This document shows, piece after piece, positions 12,201 to 24,564 of a stretch of DNA of 64,000 nt. Under the pieces are notes generated by a model. The model was given only the letters and a program-made list of their open reading frames with translations. It was not told where the DNA came from and searched no databases. A program made the translations under genes and the position numbers. Origin of the DNA: Glebionis coronaria (Eukaryota > Streptophyta > Magnoliopsida > Asterales > Asteraceae). Position 1 is the first letter of the stretch. Each line of letters starts with the position of its first letter. The stretch lies in contig CM046876.1 of the NCBI GenBank assembly GCA_025667525.1, positions 84,299,512-84,363,511 of the forward strand. Reading direction: 5' to 3'.

Positions 12201-12570
12201 GAGCTGAACAAAAGAGCCAATCTTACACAACCTGGAGTGGGTGACATTTTTGTCACTACAAAGAAATACAAAGGCTTTATTCAGTTAAAAAATCATCTCC
12301 CTGGCCATGTACTAGACGAACCAGAACTAGGAATGATAATGTTTAATCATCAAGAACGTCAAGACTTTGTGGGCATAAGTGACCTTGATGAAATGAACAA
12401 TGAACTTCTCTCGAATGTTCAAAGGAACCTTTACTCTCAACATGGAGGTCCAGGACATATTGATGCTGCTAGAACCTTCAGCATGTGCTTGCTTGCTATA
12501 CTGGACCACATAAATTAAGATCCATCAATTCAGACTCACATAATTGAAGAACTTAGGCCTAAGGAAAATT
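9293..12570 (+). pseudogene. 3' (env-position) ORF remnant of Q unit 2
   Basis: The apparent start ATG at 9293 is followed by frame changes. A conserved-looking N-terminal part is readable as KIILNPSTHVTFPIEDIIF, then EDHGMMFQNVLKEF-stop, then 9628-9840 (YLENPSDYEAIPNDFMIVKN). A 17-G run at 9809-9825 disrupts it. The second half (10505-10687, 10851-11261, 11292-11522, 11640-12518) is acidic, then coiled-coil-like (VKELTNQVFILQSQVAKLKE), then lysine/glutamate rich; the last open piece is 292 codons. TAG at 11520 and 11529 interrupts it. Homologous to 521-2580. It sits where Sireviruses carry an env-like ORF; no enzyme motif was recognised. Confidence 0.75.
9809..9825 (+). repeat. Homopolymer of 17 G
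   Basis: Uninterrupted run of 17 G in the middle of the second ORF remnant. Either a true slippage expansion or an assembly/sequencing length error. Confidence 0.9.
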
Positions 12571-12726
12571 GAATAATCATTTGTATTGTTTATGTTGTAA
12601 TGTGTAATGTTTATGAATAAATGATTATCTGATGTTTATAAGTATTTTATTGTTTAATGCAAGTAAGAAGAAGTTGTTATGCTCACTTACTACTGACATT
12701 AGACTTAGGCTATTTGTATATTCAAA

Positions 12727-12737
12727 TACGGGGAGAT
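12727..12737 (+). other. Polypurine tract before LTR3
   Basis: Purine-rich TACGGGGAGAT directly abuts the TG of LTR3, the expected plus-strand primer position. Confidence 0.7.
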
Positions 12738-13649
12738 TGTTGGGTCAGTATTTACTGACACTAAAGCAACTCTAGGATTTGAATATAAAATCCCCCTAAG
12801 TGTTTCATGCTCAGCAGTAAGGCCAGTCTGCTGAAGGATGACCAGAGGAACAAAGTTCCTACTGAAGACTTTGAAGCTAAAGAATGTTTAGCATTCCTCT
12901 TCCAGTTAACTTAGAAGACAAAGGAGTATTTGCTTCAAATACTAGGCAGTCTAGTTGCTGAAGAACAAGTACTGAAGAAGAGCTTTTAGTTCAATTTGGT
13001 TTGACAATACCAAACTGAATGATGTTGATCTCCTCTAGGATACCGAAGACTCTTCAATATTCTGATGGTTTGCATTAGGCGGGAAAAGATAACTTTAAGT
13101 CAAAGTAGGTTGCGTGTATAGTTAGCTATAAGTACAACCTTTATCATTTCTAGAATAGTTTATTTTGTACTTTGTACTGTTTATCCAGCATGGGCATCAA
13201 CCACCCACTGGATAAACTCATGCATTGAAACATGCAAATGCAAATCCTTATTTTACACTGCCTATAAAAGGAGTGTACATTGAGAGAGAAAGGGTTAACC
13301 AATACAAGAGTAGAAACTGTAGAAAACCTTTTTCTCTGGATACCAACTAAACCATATAGCCAAGAAGCATATGAACGTTTAGATTGGATCTTAGACTTTA
13401 ACTTTGGTTATACGTTTAAGTAGAGGAGATCATAACCCATTTTCATTCAACCACTTTGTTATTCCGCAAACAAAGTGGGTTATAGATTATTTATTTGATT
13501 CTAATAATAGTCTATACGTTGAAAAATTATTGGTATTGTTGTTTTAATTGTTCATAGTTCTTATCTATTGTTAAAACAACACACTTGAATCTTGCTAAAG
13601 AGTTATTACTTAATGTTGATAAGTAATAACGATTTACAAGGGACCAACA
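12738..13649 (+). repeat. LTR3 of complex Q (3' LTR)
   Basis: 912 bp, TGTTGGGTCA to GACCAACA, with TATAAAAG at 13263-13270. It aligns with LTR2 except for point changes and an additional block near 13424-13470. Confidence 0.9.
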
Positions 13650-13654
13650 AGGGT
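13650..13654. repeat. Target site duplication AGGGT, right copy (complex Q)
   Basis: Matches 143-147 exactly and directly follows the CA end of LTR3. Confidence 0.85.
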
Positions 13655-14186
13655 GAGTGCGTTTCACTGTTGGGATTTGCTGTGTTAATAGCAGCCACTC
13701 TCTTCTTTCATTTATTGAGCCCAGTCAACGATCCTTGTAACTCTTTCCTTGGCTTGTGATTAGCTAAGAGGCATAACACACGGATCAAACTCAAACTTCT
13801 TTCATTTTTGGCAGCTTTAGTCCCTATTGTTATCAGCTTTATAACTTGAACTTCAAACTTCAATATCTTATCATTTTAGGCCCTTTTACTTCATATTTTA
13901 CCAGATTTGACTTTGTTCGTGACTTTTCTAAATTGACACTTTTAGTCCCTCAACTTTGTAAGTTGTCAAGAAAGGTCCTTTGACTTGTTTGACTTGTCAT
14001 CTTTTGTCTTTTCTTCATCATAAATGCCTTGATTTCCATGTTTGCATCAAATTTGTATCTTTTTACCTACACAAGCACAAACAACAAAGAATACCCATAA
14101 TACTGCTTTTACACATTAAAATCTGGTATTTTACTTTGTGTTTTAGGGTTAAATATGATATAATTGATATGAGATTTCACTCATAT
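13655..14186. other. Non-coding stretch between Q and Y
   Basis: T-rich, with phrases such as TAGTCCCTCAACTTTG that are common in Gypsy LTRs. No LTR boundary, ORF or RNA gene could be fixed. Gypsy Y coding sequence stops abruptly at its right edge, so one end is a deletion or insertion junction. Confidence 0.4.
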
Positions 14187-15213
14187 CATGCTTCACACAA
14201 CTGTTGCTTCAATAATTGAAAAGCTATCTCTTTACTATCTCCAAGACAAACGGTTTATTTTTATGAGTTAATTCTGTCAAAGCATTAGCAATCTTTGAAA
14301 AACATTCGATAAATCTTCGATAATACCCAGCAAGTCCTAAAAATTGTCTAATTTCTGTAGGCGTACTAGGCTTACTCCAATTTTTCACCCCTTCAATCTT
14401 TGTAGGATCCACACGAATACCTTGGCTATCAATGACATGTCCTAGGAATTGAACAACATTGATCCAAAATTCGCATTTCGAGAACTTCACATACAACTCC
14501 TCCTTCTAAAGTAACTCGAGAATTATACCAAGATGCTTGGCATGTTCTTCTCTGTGACGAGAGTAAATAAGAATATCATCGATAAAAATGATTACAAATA
14601 TGTCCAAGTAAGGCTTACACACTCTGTTCATGAGGTCCATGAAAACATCTAGTGCATTGGTTAAACCAAAAGGCATAACTTGAAATTCATAATGTCCGTA
14701 TCGTGTCCTGAAAGCAGTTTTAGGAATATCGTCTTCCTTAACTCTTAATTGATGATAACCTGACCGTAAATCAATTTTCGAATATACGCTTGATCCTTGA
14801 AGTTGATCAAATAAATCGTCGATTCTAGGTAATGGGTAACGATTCTTTATAGTAAGTTTGTTTAACTCACGATAATCGATACACATTCTAAAAGATCTAT
14901 ATTTCTTTTTCACAAATAAGACTGGAGCTCCCCACGGTGATTTACTTGGTCTAATAAATCCTCGATAAGTTAGTTCTTGGATTTGACTTAACAATTCTTG
15001 CATTTCCGAAGGTGCTAATCGATAAGGCGCTTTAGCAATTGGTGTTGCTCCTGGTATCAAATTGATTTGGAATTCAACTTGACATTTAGGTGGCAAACCT
15101 GGTAATTCTTTGGGAAATACTTCGGGAAAATCTCTAACTATCAGAATATCTTCTAGTCGCTTCGCTTCTTGTAGTTTTTCCGTCACTTCAACTAAGAAAA
15201 CTTAACTACCTCA
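14187..15213 (-). pseudogene. pol: Gypsy Y reverse transcriptase, 3'-truncated
   Basis: Reading leftward: [14 protein letters not shown], the RT finger/palm ([40 protein letters not shown]), [17 protein letters not shown], and the catalytic FIDDILIYS, then QFLGHVI and [12 protein letters not shown], which lead toward RNase H. In-frame stops at about 15211 and 14506 interrupt one frame; a last piece (AFQLLKQQLCEA) is readable in another frame and ends at about 14187. RNase H, integrase and chromodomain are absent. The FIDD box and motif wording fit Tekay/Del-type chromoviruses. Confidence 0.88.
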
Positions 15214-16100
15214 GGATACATACTTATTTATCTTTAAGCATGATATGAGATTTAGTCGAGTCTTACTTCGTTCACCATGGACAACCAATATTTCACCGTT
15301 AATAGGAATATGAACGGCTTTCTCGTCACATAAGATTTTAGCATGGTTTTTAGATAACCAGTCGATCCCTATGACTACGTCAACGCTACCGAGCTTAATT
15401 GGCATAAGGTCGATTTCAAAGGATTGACGTAATAAAGTAATGATACATCCTTGAATAACGGTATTTGTGCTAACTATTTTTCCATCGACCATTTCTCCAT
15501 CGTACTTAGTATTCATGGAAACAGTCGGTATACCTAACTTAGCAGCAATTTTAACAGATAAGAAACTTCTATCAGCTCTTGAGTCAAATATTACTTTACC
15601 CATATGTTGATTTAGATGAAACATACCCGTAACCGTATTCTGATCTTGATGAGTATGGTTCAGCAAATAAGTTTTTCCTCTTTTATTTCTCTCTTTACGA
15701 CGCTCATTTACCAAATGCCCTTTTTCTCCACAGTTATGGCAAACCTTAGTTACCGGAATTTGATTACTTCCAGTAGTTGGTCCTTTACCTCTGCAGAATC
15801 TTGTCTCATGTCCTGTTTTTCCACAGTTCTGACACTTGATAGTGAAAAACCCTGTTTGATGTAGAGAACATTCCTGAAAAAAGGGTTGTCTTCCATTATA
15901 ACCAGTGTTCGTAGTTATAACATAAACTTTAGAAACATCATTTCTTTTGTTCTGCTGCTGACGATTATCGCCCTTATTATAATTACAAAAACTATTCTTC
16001 TGGAAATTATGATTAATAGGAAAATTCCTCCTATCATCAAACTTCCTCTTGTTATTGATTGCTATTGGTGCAGGATTATACCTTATCACTTGATCCATTA
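15214..16100 (-). pseudogene. gag-pro: Gypsy Y Gag C-terminal half and protease
   Basis: Continues the Gag that begins at 41521; element X separates the two parts. Two zinc knuckles are visible: [14 protein letters not shown] is complete, while [14 protein letters not shown] has lost its last Cys to Arg. The protease shows [11 protein letters not shown], where Gypsy elements have D-S-G-A-D, so the flap-side Gly is Arg; [11 protein letters not shown] follows. The frame is open until about 15213. The right edge, at 16100, is the CATTA duplication of X. Confidence 0.88.
16096..16100. repeat. Target site duplication CATTA, left copy (element X)
   Basis: CATTA before the TG of the left X LTR. The same five bases follow the CA of the right X LTR at 40843-40847. 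When the X interval is skipped, Gag of Y reads on in frame across the join. Confidence 0.92.
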
Positions 16101-19100
16101 TGTAACACCCCAAAATATTCATACTTTAGTTCAGCGGAAGAGTCGTTGGTGTTACGGGATAGCACATTACTCAAATCATAGACAACGCATAAAAATCGTA
16201 TCGTTTAATAATAAAGCATTTTCCATTCATGAATATAAATTTTACATAGGTCCCAAGTCATAATATTTCATACAATTTTTACAAAGCATTTGAATGGAAA
16301 TTGTTATTTAAGTGCGGGCCATGAATTCTTGTCGTCTTCCCGAGAATTACCTTCAAGTACCTGAGAAAAAACATGTTAAAACAAAAGGTCAGCGAAAACG
16401 CCGAGTTAATTCATAGAGTTTAATGAAATCCATTAATATATCATCAGTATAAAATTATTAACGAAAGTCATTTTGTACAAATCTTTATAGTAGGCCGTAA
16501 AATAGGCCAAAGATATTTTATACAACTCTTAGTCGTAAATCATAATATAGGCTTCAGCCTTCAAATCCATTATACAATCCATTGTCGTAAAAACATCATA
16601 CAATACGTTTTATAACGTTGTATAGAGTTTAATAAAAACCGTTATAAGAAAATGGTTATGTAAAACCAAAACACGAACATAATATCAATAATAAGACCCC
16701 GTATTGCTAGTCAGGCAATATATTGTAATTCAATGCGTAGAGTAGTATGTTCGTTATTGGATTATTATAAGCCGCATGACATTGCTACCTTACTATAATC
16801 AAACAACGGGTAGCTAACCCGAAACTCATTTGCCCATCTAAAACAGCGTGTCGTCACAATAATCACGCTTATGTAAATCTTCTCATACATAAATTCGCTT
16901 ACCAATCAATGTGGCACGACGGGGATCAACCGTCAAGGCGTGAGATAGGGTGATCTTCCCCAAATAGTACTATTATATGCATAAGAGTCTACCAAATCCC
17001 GGTAGTTCACAATTCATGCTAATGGGACTTTTAGTGACATAACCTAACTAATAATAATCCATTTTATCTCATTCATCGGGTCATATAATCATTCATCGGG
17101 TCATACAATCATTCAGGTCCAAATCAATAAACAAACAATCGGGACAAATGGTGTCCTATTTTATTAAAACTAACATGTTATCTCCCTCGCAGGTTTATAA
17201 AACATTTCATAAAAACATTTAAAATAGTGCGAGGCTATGAACTCACGTTGATTGGGAAAGGCGGTTATCGGCGATTTGGATGTACGGTACGTGCTTCAAT
17301 CACGAAAACCTAGACAAATAATACTTGTCTTAGACTCTTGTCCAATGAATTTATAAAAACAATGGCTATGTATATATATGATGATTTTATAAATATGATG
17401 ATGATCAAGTGGGATTGTACATCTTTATTCACTCATTATAGTGTTATGTGTTGGTAAAATTTTATACTAGTTTCACTAGTTTAACTTCTTTACTTGTTAA
17501 GGCCCAATAAGCCCATTATAAGCCCATTACATTATATTAGTCCAATTATTCTTTAAAATCAGCCCTATACTTACATGTTGGGCCCAAGTGGGTTAAGCCC
17601 AATGAATAAGTCCATTAGTGTTTAGCCCAATTAGTTGGGTTAATAGTCCAATAAGGCTAATTTGGCCCGTTAATGTCCATATGTTATAAAGCTCGGGTTT
17701 TATCGGTTTTTACTTGTTATATAAGTTTATACATCAGTATGTGAGTTTATAAAAAGTTTACATTAGACCGGTCCGATCGTCTAAGTTTTATTTGACAAAA
17801 ACGTTAGTCTTTCGGTTTTAGCCGAAAAGACGTAAAACTTATGTATACAGTTTTTATAACTTGTAAAATGTTTGTACTTGTAAATTATATAAAATGTCTC
17901 ATTTTAATATCATAATGTATAACTCTCATTTATAATTATTATTAATAACTAGTGGATTTTTATATATGTATATTTTATAAGTACATAATTTGAGTGCTTA
18001 TATTATATACTTTTTATTTTACAAAATCTGATCCTAAATATTCAGTCGACTAAAACATCCTTATCTAGAGTTCTATAAGGAGATAGAACCTAAATTTTTT
18101 ATAGCAGAAACTAAATGATAAGTGCTTCATTTAACTCTTTTATAGCTACTGATGAATCAACCTCTAAGTATTATAATAAATTCGTCCAAAACAGTCTATG
18201 CAGATTTGTACTCCAATATTGTTTTGATCATATCTCATTCATTTTAAGGATTCCATTGTATGGTCAACTCTCCACATGTGTATAAGCCATATACCTTACT
18301 GTATATTAAATAATCTATGCCATTTTAACCAGTTATCATATGGTTATTCTCTGTTTTATACAGCCTACACTTTTAACCATGATTTTATCATTCTTTCATA
18401 TAGTTTTCAATCTTTTTAATCAAATTTATCAACACATGATCCCCACATAATAATTTTGATCATAATTCATCATCATATACATATACATAAATGAAGAAAA
18501 TACAAGATTACATATTCAAAATAACAAGATGATAGGAAGAATAATCCTTATACCACCAAAGTGATGAAATGATGAGTTTTTGATGAACAAGGTTTGGTTC
18601 CTTATTACCAAACCTTAAATTTGGCAAATGAATTCCTTGAGATCTTCATATTCATGGATATCTTCTTGAAAATCAGCCATTGATCTCCATGTAAATTCCT
18701 TGCTAGTTGTTAAAATCACCTCCAATCTTTATAACTTCAACTAGGCTTCAACATATGTTGATTATAGCCTTGGGTTATGGCTAGATTTTTTATGAACATG
18801 GTGGTGGTGGTGGTGATATGGACGGTCAAAGTGAGTGAGAGAGAGAGAGTTGTGAGTTTTTGAGAGTGGTTTACATGTTAGAATGAGAGAAAGTGGTTTA
18901 AGTTAGCTTGTTTTCAAGTTTTGGTCAAATGTGATGGACATGTGTCCTTTAGAAGCTTGTTCTTTCCGTTTTATTTAGTGGGGGTGGGACAAGTGTCCCA
19001 CTTGTCTCATCTCCACTAATTTACGGGTACTCATCAATTCTAGTTTCCTCGATTTGCATGCCCTCGGGTCGTTTTACAAAAAATGTTTTTATAAATTATG

Positions 19101-19515
19101 AATCAACGGCACAAAACGAATCTAATAAAATTGTCTCATCAAAAACGGAGTTCAAAAACGTAAATACGTAAACCTAGGGTTTCCGGTTTAGTCGTAAAGG
19201 ACGTTAAATTATGCATGTAAGTCCTAATCTCATCTCGTAAATTTGTGAGTTTATGAACCAACACAAATTTAAAATTACAAAATAACATTCATGGATAAAT
19301 TTATTTCCTGAAATGTCAGACTGTCACCAAAACGATGTGTGTAAACGTAAGCACGCAACATAGAATTCTCCGGTTTAAACGTAGTCGATGCTACTTCAAG
19401 ACGTAAACCCAAATTTCTTCCCAAAAATGAGTGAGTTCATAATATAACATTAAAATAATATTTTTAAATAATACTTGAGAATAAAATATCAACCATAAAT
19501 TGACGGATTGTCACA
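16101..19515 (-). repeat. Left (3') LTR of X
   Basis: Begins TGTAACACCC and ends GATTGTCACA. It contains a 20-bp direct repeat around 17070-17110 (units starting ATTCATCGGGTCATA). Adjacent minus-strand sequence AGGGGTAAATGC (19516-19527) may be the polypurine tract. No ORF of interest. Confidence 0.9.
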
Positions 19516-20372
19516 GCATTTACCCCTAAACAGGATCTTTGTTCTCAAATATCGATTTATCTTACTACTCGCTTCTTATAGAGATATAGCCATATGGGTA
19601 TTTCCTCCACATTCGGTCTTTCCTAACAAGTGTATTTCATTACAATATGCGAGTTTCATCAAACATAACTACGGGAATACGATCAATCTTAATATTGACT
19701 TACTTTCTCTATCCATGATGTTCACGGGTTTTTGATGAATGCAACTTTTCGCCGATCTAAACTTCATCAAGAAGTAATCAGATTTTCACTTGATAGACAT
19801 TTCATCAAGTTTGTTATACGAAACATAATTCACGCAGCCCTTGAAGTCCTAGGGTAGATCCAGCTTATATGCCTTTCAAACCAACTTTTTACATCATCTC
19901 AATGGTCCCATACAACGGGGACTTATTTCCCATGATCTTTCAGATCATCAATTCATTTTTCCATGGTGAAATTTTTTTTTGGCATAACTTCGCTACCCAT
20001 CCTGCACTTCAAGATCTACATTTCATATTCACATAACCTCCTACCCACTACCGGTAGTCAATAATCAGATCCTAATTTCAACAATCATTTCAGGTCTCGC
20101 GGGTCGGGTATTTAGTAAGGTTAGGTTTGTTATCATAGGCAACCTTAAACCTAAAAGACATGTCCAACTCACAATGGGTGTATGTCGGGTGTCTTCATCC
20201 CAACTCCTGCTTACAAATGCTTGAGTATTTAGATCCTCACAAGATTCGATCTCGATCCTAATATGATAATTATCAATGATAATCTCTCCATAGGAAAACG
20301 GTTATACGGTTTATTACCAAATATCAATTATTCAAGCATAAAACAACACTTCTAGTGTTTTGTATCGTTACT
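19516..20372 (-). other. X internal 3' region, no clear coding
   Basis: By position this would hold the end of integrase and, in a chromovirus, the chromodomain. I could not read a chromodomain in any minus frame. It is heavily decayed or absent. Confidence 0.4.
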
Positions 20373-20645
20373 TTACCTCGTCCCTTCGATTGGGGTGGTA
20401 AATAGTACTCTCATCAAGGTTCGTTCCCAATGATTTCTGAGCAAATCTCTAAAAATTCGATACGAAGCGAGGATCTTGATAGAGATGATCGATACAGGCA
20501 CACTATGTTTACACAACTCCTTTAAATACAAAAGAGTCAATTTTTTCATCGAGAATCTATCATTAACAGGAATGATAGTAGCAGATTTGGTCAGTCTGTC
20601 GACGATGACCCAAATCGAATCAAATTCAGATGATGACCTTTGCAA
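20373..20645 (-). pseudogene. pol: X integrase core fragment
   Basis: A 90-residue open stretch with DSIWVIVDRLTKSATIIPV, LYLKEL and VPVSIIS, wording typical of the Ty3/Gypsy integrase core. The DRDSRF-type second Asp segment and the QTDGQSER-type Glu segment are eroded (SIKILASYRIFRDLL follows instead). Only a relic. Confidence 0.8.
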
Positions 20646-21678
20646 TAGTTAAATATTTACTAATGTATGAGGTGATGTCTGCCTTCATAATTTGACATCA
20701 GTACAACTTCTTCAGGTATAGATACATTTAATCAGAAATGGAATACATAGAATACTTAAACTTATGTGATTCCAACATGACTAAATCTCGAAATCCTCCA
20801 TATTTAGGCAACCATAAGCGGCCTTTTGTACATTTAACGCCAACGGCTTCTCAATTCTAATGGTTCACATTAGCCGCGAACCCCTTTTATTATCTATATT
20901 TTCCTTTTTACAAGCATCGGCTATTTTTAAATTGCTCGGCAATTTATTTTGCACAGTCATTACTAAGGAACACATCCTAATTGATTCTTTATCTTTTCTA
21001 CATAATGTGTCAGTATCTACATTCACCTTCCCCGATGAAATAAATATCATGACCCGCAATTTACTCTGAAATTCTTTCTTCATATTTTCTAAGTTTTAGT
21101 CTCGTCTCAACTATTATTTTCATCAGTTTTGCTCAATTTGACGTTTAATGCGTCGATAATTATTACAAGTAATTAAATAATAAATATTTAATTTTTATGC
21201 AACGTCAACGTGGAATTTTTTAAATTTCTCAGTTCGTCCAATTATAGAGAAATGTTCAAACTAATTTGAATTTAATTAACAAAACTTTTGTTGATTTATC
21301 GAAAATAATTAATAAGATTCGTAAATGTTCGAAAAATCTTCGTTTATACTTTGGTCAAAATTTTCTTAGTTGAAAAGCAAAAATTGTCGTTTCAAATTTC
21401 AAGTTATGGTTTAAATGGTTTTCCTCAATTCCTCCTAGGTTGTCTTGAGGTATATACAAACATTTACCCCTAAAGGAGCTTAGTTAAATGATTTGGGTAT
21501 AATTGAATGATTCCTTAAAAAAATCCTTTGATAAATATTTGTCAAAACATTTTTGCACTTTCTTTTTGGTATAACCCAAAGTCTTAAATGGCTCTAATCT
21601 TTGAAGAGTCAATATAGATTTCATTATCTATTAATCACACGGTCAAATAATATAGAGGAATAAACCTTTAATCACATG
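20646..21678 (-). other. X internal decay between RT and integrase
   Basis: Position corresponds to RNase H and the integrase zinc domain. No confident motif was found; AT-rich with many stops in all frames. Confidence 0.4.
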
Positions 21679-22310
21679 TTAAATACTCAAGGTACAGGTT
21701 TTCATTGCTTGGACAACTCCGGGTAGCTTATAGATAATTATTAACTCCTTCCTATTCTTATAAACAAATAGATGGTCCTTAATGATCACCAGCATGAATT
21801 TATCAAATAACAGCCTACACACGTGATTCACCAAATTTATGAATGCTACATCTGCATTGGTCAATCCAAACGACATCACGTGAAACTCATAATGTTCATT
21901 ACAAGTTCTGGATGTAGTGATTGAAATAGATAATCTTTTTCGCGGACGCGAAGTTGATGATAACCATGCCGTGGATCAAATTTCTGAATATACGCTAGAA
22001 CCTTGTAAATGATCGAACAAATCTATCATCTTGGGTAGTGGATATAGATTTTGATCATCAATTACCTAGTTCACTATAATTCAACAAATATAAGGAATGA
22101 TAACACTATAGGTCTTCATGATGACGAGCTTGGTAGAATAAAAGCTTTCTCCGACAACTCTCTCAGTTGCACGGTAATTCTTTTAATTCAGATGGTGCTG
22201 ATGTATAGTGCACACGCCACAGGTGCAACACCGGGAATATAATCAATACCAAATTCAACTTGCCTTTATGGCGAAAGTCTAGGTAATTCACCAGCAAATA
22301 CCTCCGAAAG
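21679..22310 (-). pseudogene. pol: X reverse transcriptase fragment
   Basis: Pieces in several minus frames: RQVEFGIDYIPGVAPVA (about 22210-22260), LYPLPKMIDLFDHLQGSSVY (about 21990-22050), HYEFHVMSFGLTNA and INLVNHVC (about 21810-21890), then LVIIKDHLFVYK where the catalytic FIDDILIYS box should be, so one of the two Asp residues has become Lys. Dead polymerase. Similar in wording to the Y RT, hence probably the same lineage. Confidence 0.82.
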
Positions 22311-24559
22311 TTTCAGATAACAGAAACATCTTTTAATAAATCCATCTTAGGTTCCTTCTAAATTACAAGGTCTATGACTAGTTCATAACCATTCATGGTA
22401 TAAATTTCAAGTCTAAATGCAGGATATGGTCATCCATTAAGAATTATTTAGATCACTTTTGATAATCAACATCTTATCTTTTAGGGGATTTCTACTCAAT
22501 TTCCCATCAATTAGGACAATGACATTATGTCATAGTCAATCAATCCATTCTACTGGCACTATCAACTTTCTAGTTTCATTACTGTTGATAAGATGTGAAC
22601 TTCTCAAAAGACTAATAATAACTCGTAATCCTTCATAATTCAAGGATATCTGGAGACATAACTAACATCAAAAGAGTAAGGTCAACGCATAATCTGCGCG
22701 AGAGAATTTCAAAATAGATAAAGACGGAAACATTTAACGAATATGAATATATCCCATGTTTTCATGATTTGAGTACGCATTTGAAAGCTCCTCGGATCGT
22801 TACCCAGGTCATTCAAATGAAATATAATCAAAAGAAATGATAGGAACGTCAATATATCCAGTCGGGTATCAACACTCGGTAATCAGATACTTTTCCAAAG
22901 AATCTCACCACGGGAGAATTGGTCAAGGAGGGGATATCAATTGTCAATTAAGACAATTTTCACAGATGAGTAAATTCGATTCAGAAAAATAAATGGTACG
23001 GGCACATATGTAGGTGTCTTTAACAATATGTCCCTATTTGCACTTCTTGTAGTTCTCATAAAAATTCAATTTTTCACAATTTCAAGGAAAATGTAATGTT
23101 TATTAACAATTTGATGGTGACTACTAATCAGCCTTGCATGGTCCCTTCCAAATTGTATGTAGGCGCGCAACTATATATAATTTTAGGATTAATGATGCAA
23201 TACTCAGTTAGTCAAAAATTTGTCATCATGCTTAAAATATATATATATATTCATGCTTAATTCAAAATGAATTTACAGACATGTCCTTTTTTATGGGAAC
23301 AATTAAGTTTTCCAAAGTGTTTCATAAACAACTTTATTTCAATAACGATTATTTATAAGTCTCACTTTAAATAATCCATACGGTGATGAAAATTCAATTT
23401 TTATCAAGGGATACTGTTTTAACTTTATAAAAATAATGAGTGATCTGCAAAAGAGTGATGAAAAGTTGTTCACCAAGAACTAACTACAATATGATAGAAA
23501 ATAAGCTTAACCAAATAATCATGAGGTTCGTGACCTCGATGGCACTAAAAAAGAATAATCCACAACGTAACTCAAATCGGGATGAGTACTTGTTCAATGG
23601 TTGCATCACTAATGCGATCATTAAGATGAAATAATAAAAGATAGATAACATCGATACATGTAAAATTTAGCAATCAAAGGTAGTCTTTTCATTAATCACA
23701 AACAAGTCAAAATTGTACCGTAACACATTACGTATCACTATGTCATACAATTCCAAGAACTCATCCTACCAACTGATGTCTCAGTTAAGTTAGGGATTTT
23801 TAAAAGACACCACAATGAATATTAATCTACAATAGTCATTAGGTGTTCCACCTGTCCCAGAAGATCCATCGGTCCTAATTCAGAAGAAGATTTCTTTAAT
23901 TTATTTCTTGGACACTAGGCATCCTCGTTAGTGGACAATGGCCTAGGAACAACCCTTAACACAAACTAAAAATCAATTAAAACCTTATAATTCAATCACA
24001 AAACTTAACGACTTCCTCTTAACAATTTCTTTATTCCATACAAGTTAAATTTCACTTTATTCAAGTTTCAATCAACTTATACTCAATGCGACATCCTACC
24101 TCATTCTCTAATACTTTCAACCTTATTCTTAAACCTTGAAAGGGCAATAAACGTTCGATATGAACAACACTTAATTTCCAATCCTATAGCTCCTTCATCA
24201 ATAGTTATCAAATGATTCACTAGTATGAAATGACTCACACATTCAATTAGACTTCTCAGAAAGGTACTAGTGGCATGAGGCTTTTGGGTAATGGTTCCAA
24301 TGACAGCCTCAAGTGCAACATTCACCCTTTCGATTTCAAATTTAAGAATTGGGTGGCACCTAATCAGATGACACCTTTCCAGGTAGTGACGTTTTGTCAA
24401 ACTCCACTCTATAAGGAAAGATCATCATGACATCGATATCAGTTTTAATCTCGCCAATTCTTCTTCAATATCATAATCAACTACTATCAACATTTCTACG
24501 AATATCAACCATTTTGTTGGGATCATAAATATCCACAACTTGGTTTAGATCTAGAATAG
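22311..24559 (-). other. X internal Gag/protease region, decayed
   Basis: By element order this should be Gag and protease on the minus strand. A weak trace of the protease C-terminal segment lies near 22500-22560. The open stretches 23440-23634 and 24101-24400 show no recognisable domain. Interrupted on its right by element Z. Confidence 0.4.
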
Positions 24560-24564
24560 CTAGA
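24560..24564. repeat. Target site duplication CTAGA, left copy (element Z)
   Basis: CTAGA before TGATTG of the left Z LTR, repeated at 36942-36946 after the right LTR. Confidence 0.92.

Larger units (their letters stand above)
148..13649 (+). mobile_element. Ty1/Copia (Sirevirus-like) tandem complex Q with three LTRs
   Basis: The order is LTR1 fragment (148-514), 3'-ORF remnant, LTR2 (2726-3591), tRNA-Met type primer site, gag-pol remnant, second ORF remnant, polypurine tract, LTR3 (12738-13649). Protease-integrase-RT-RNase H order is Copia order. An additional long ORF after RNase H is the Sirevirus arrangement (known for SIRE1-type elements). The LTRs start TGTTGGGTCA and end in CCAACA. 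All coding parts carry many stops, so the complex is not autonomous. Outer AGGGT repeats match. Family placement is from domain order and recognition, not a search. Confidence 0.88.

Noticed and set aside
19516..20372. Possible chromodomain of X
   Set aside because: Expected here if X is a Tekay-type chromovirus, but no minus frame showed a readable chromodomain motif.
24101..24400. A 99-codon minus-strand frame in X
   Set aside because: Lies in the expected Gag/protease area, but its residues match no Gag, knuckle or protease motif that I know. Treated as chance.
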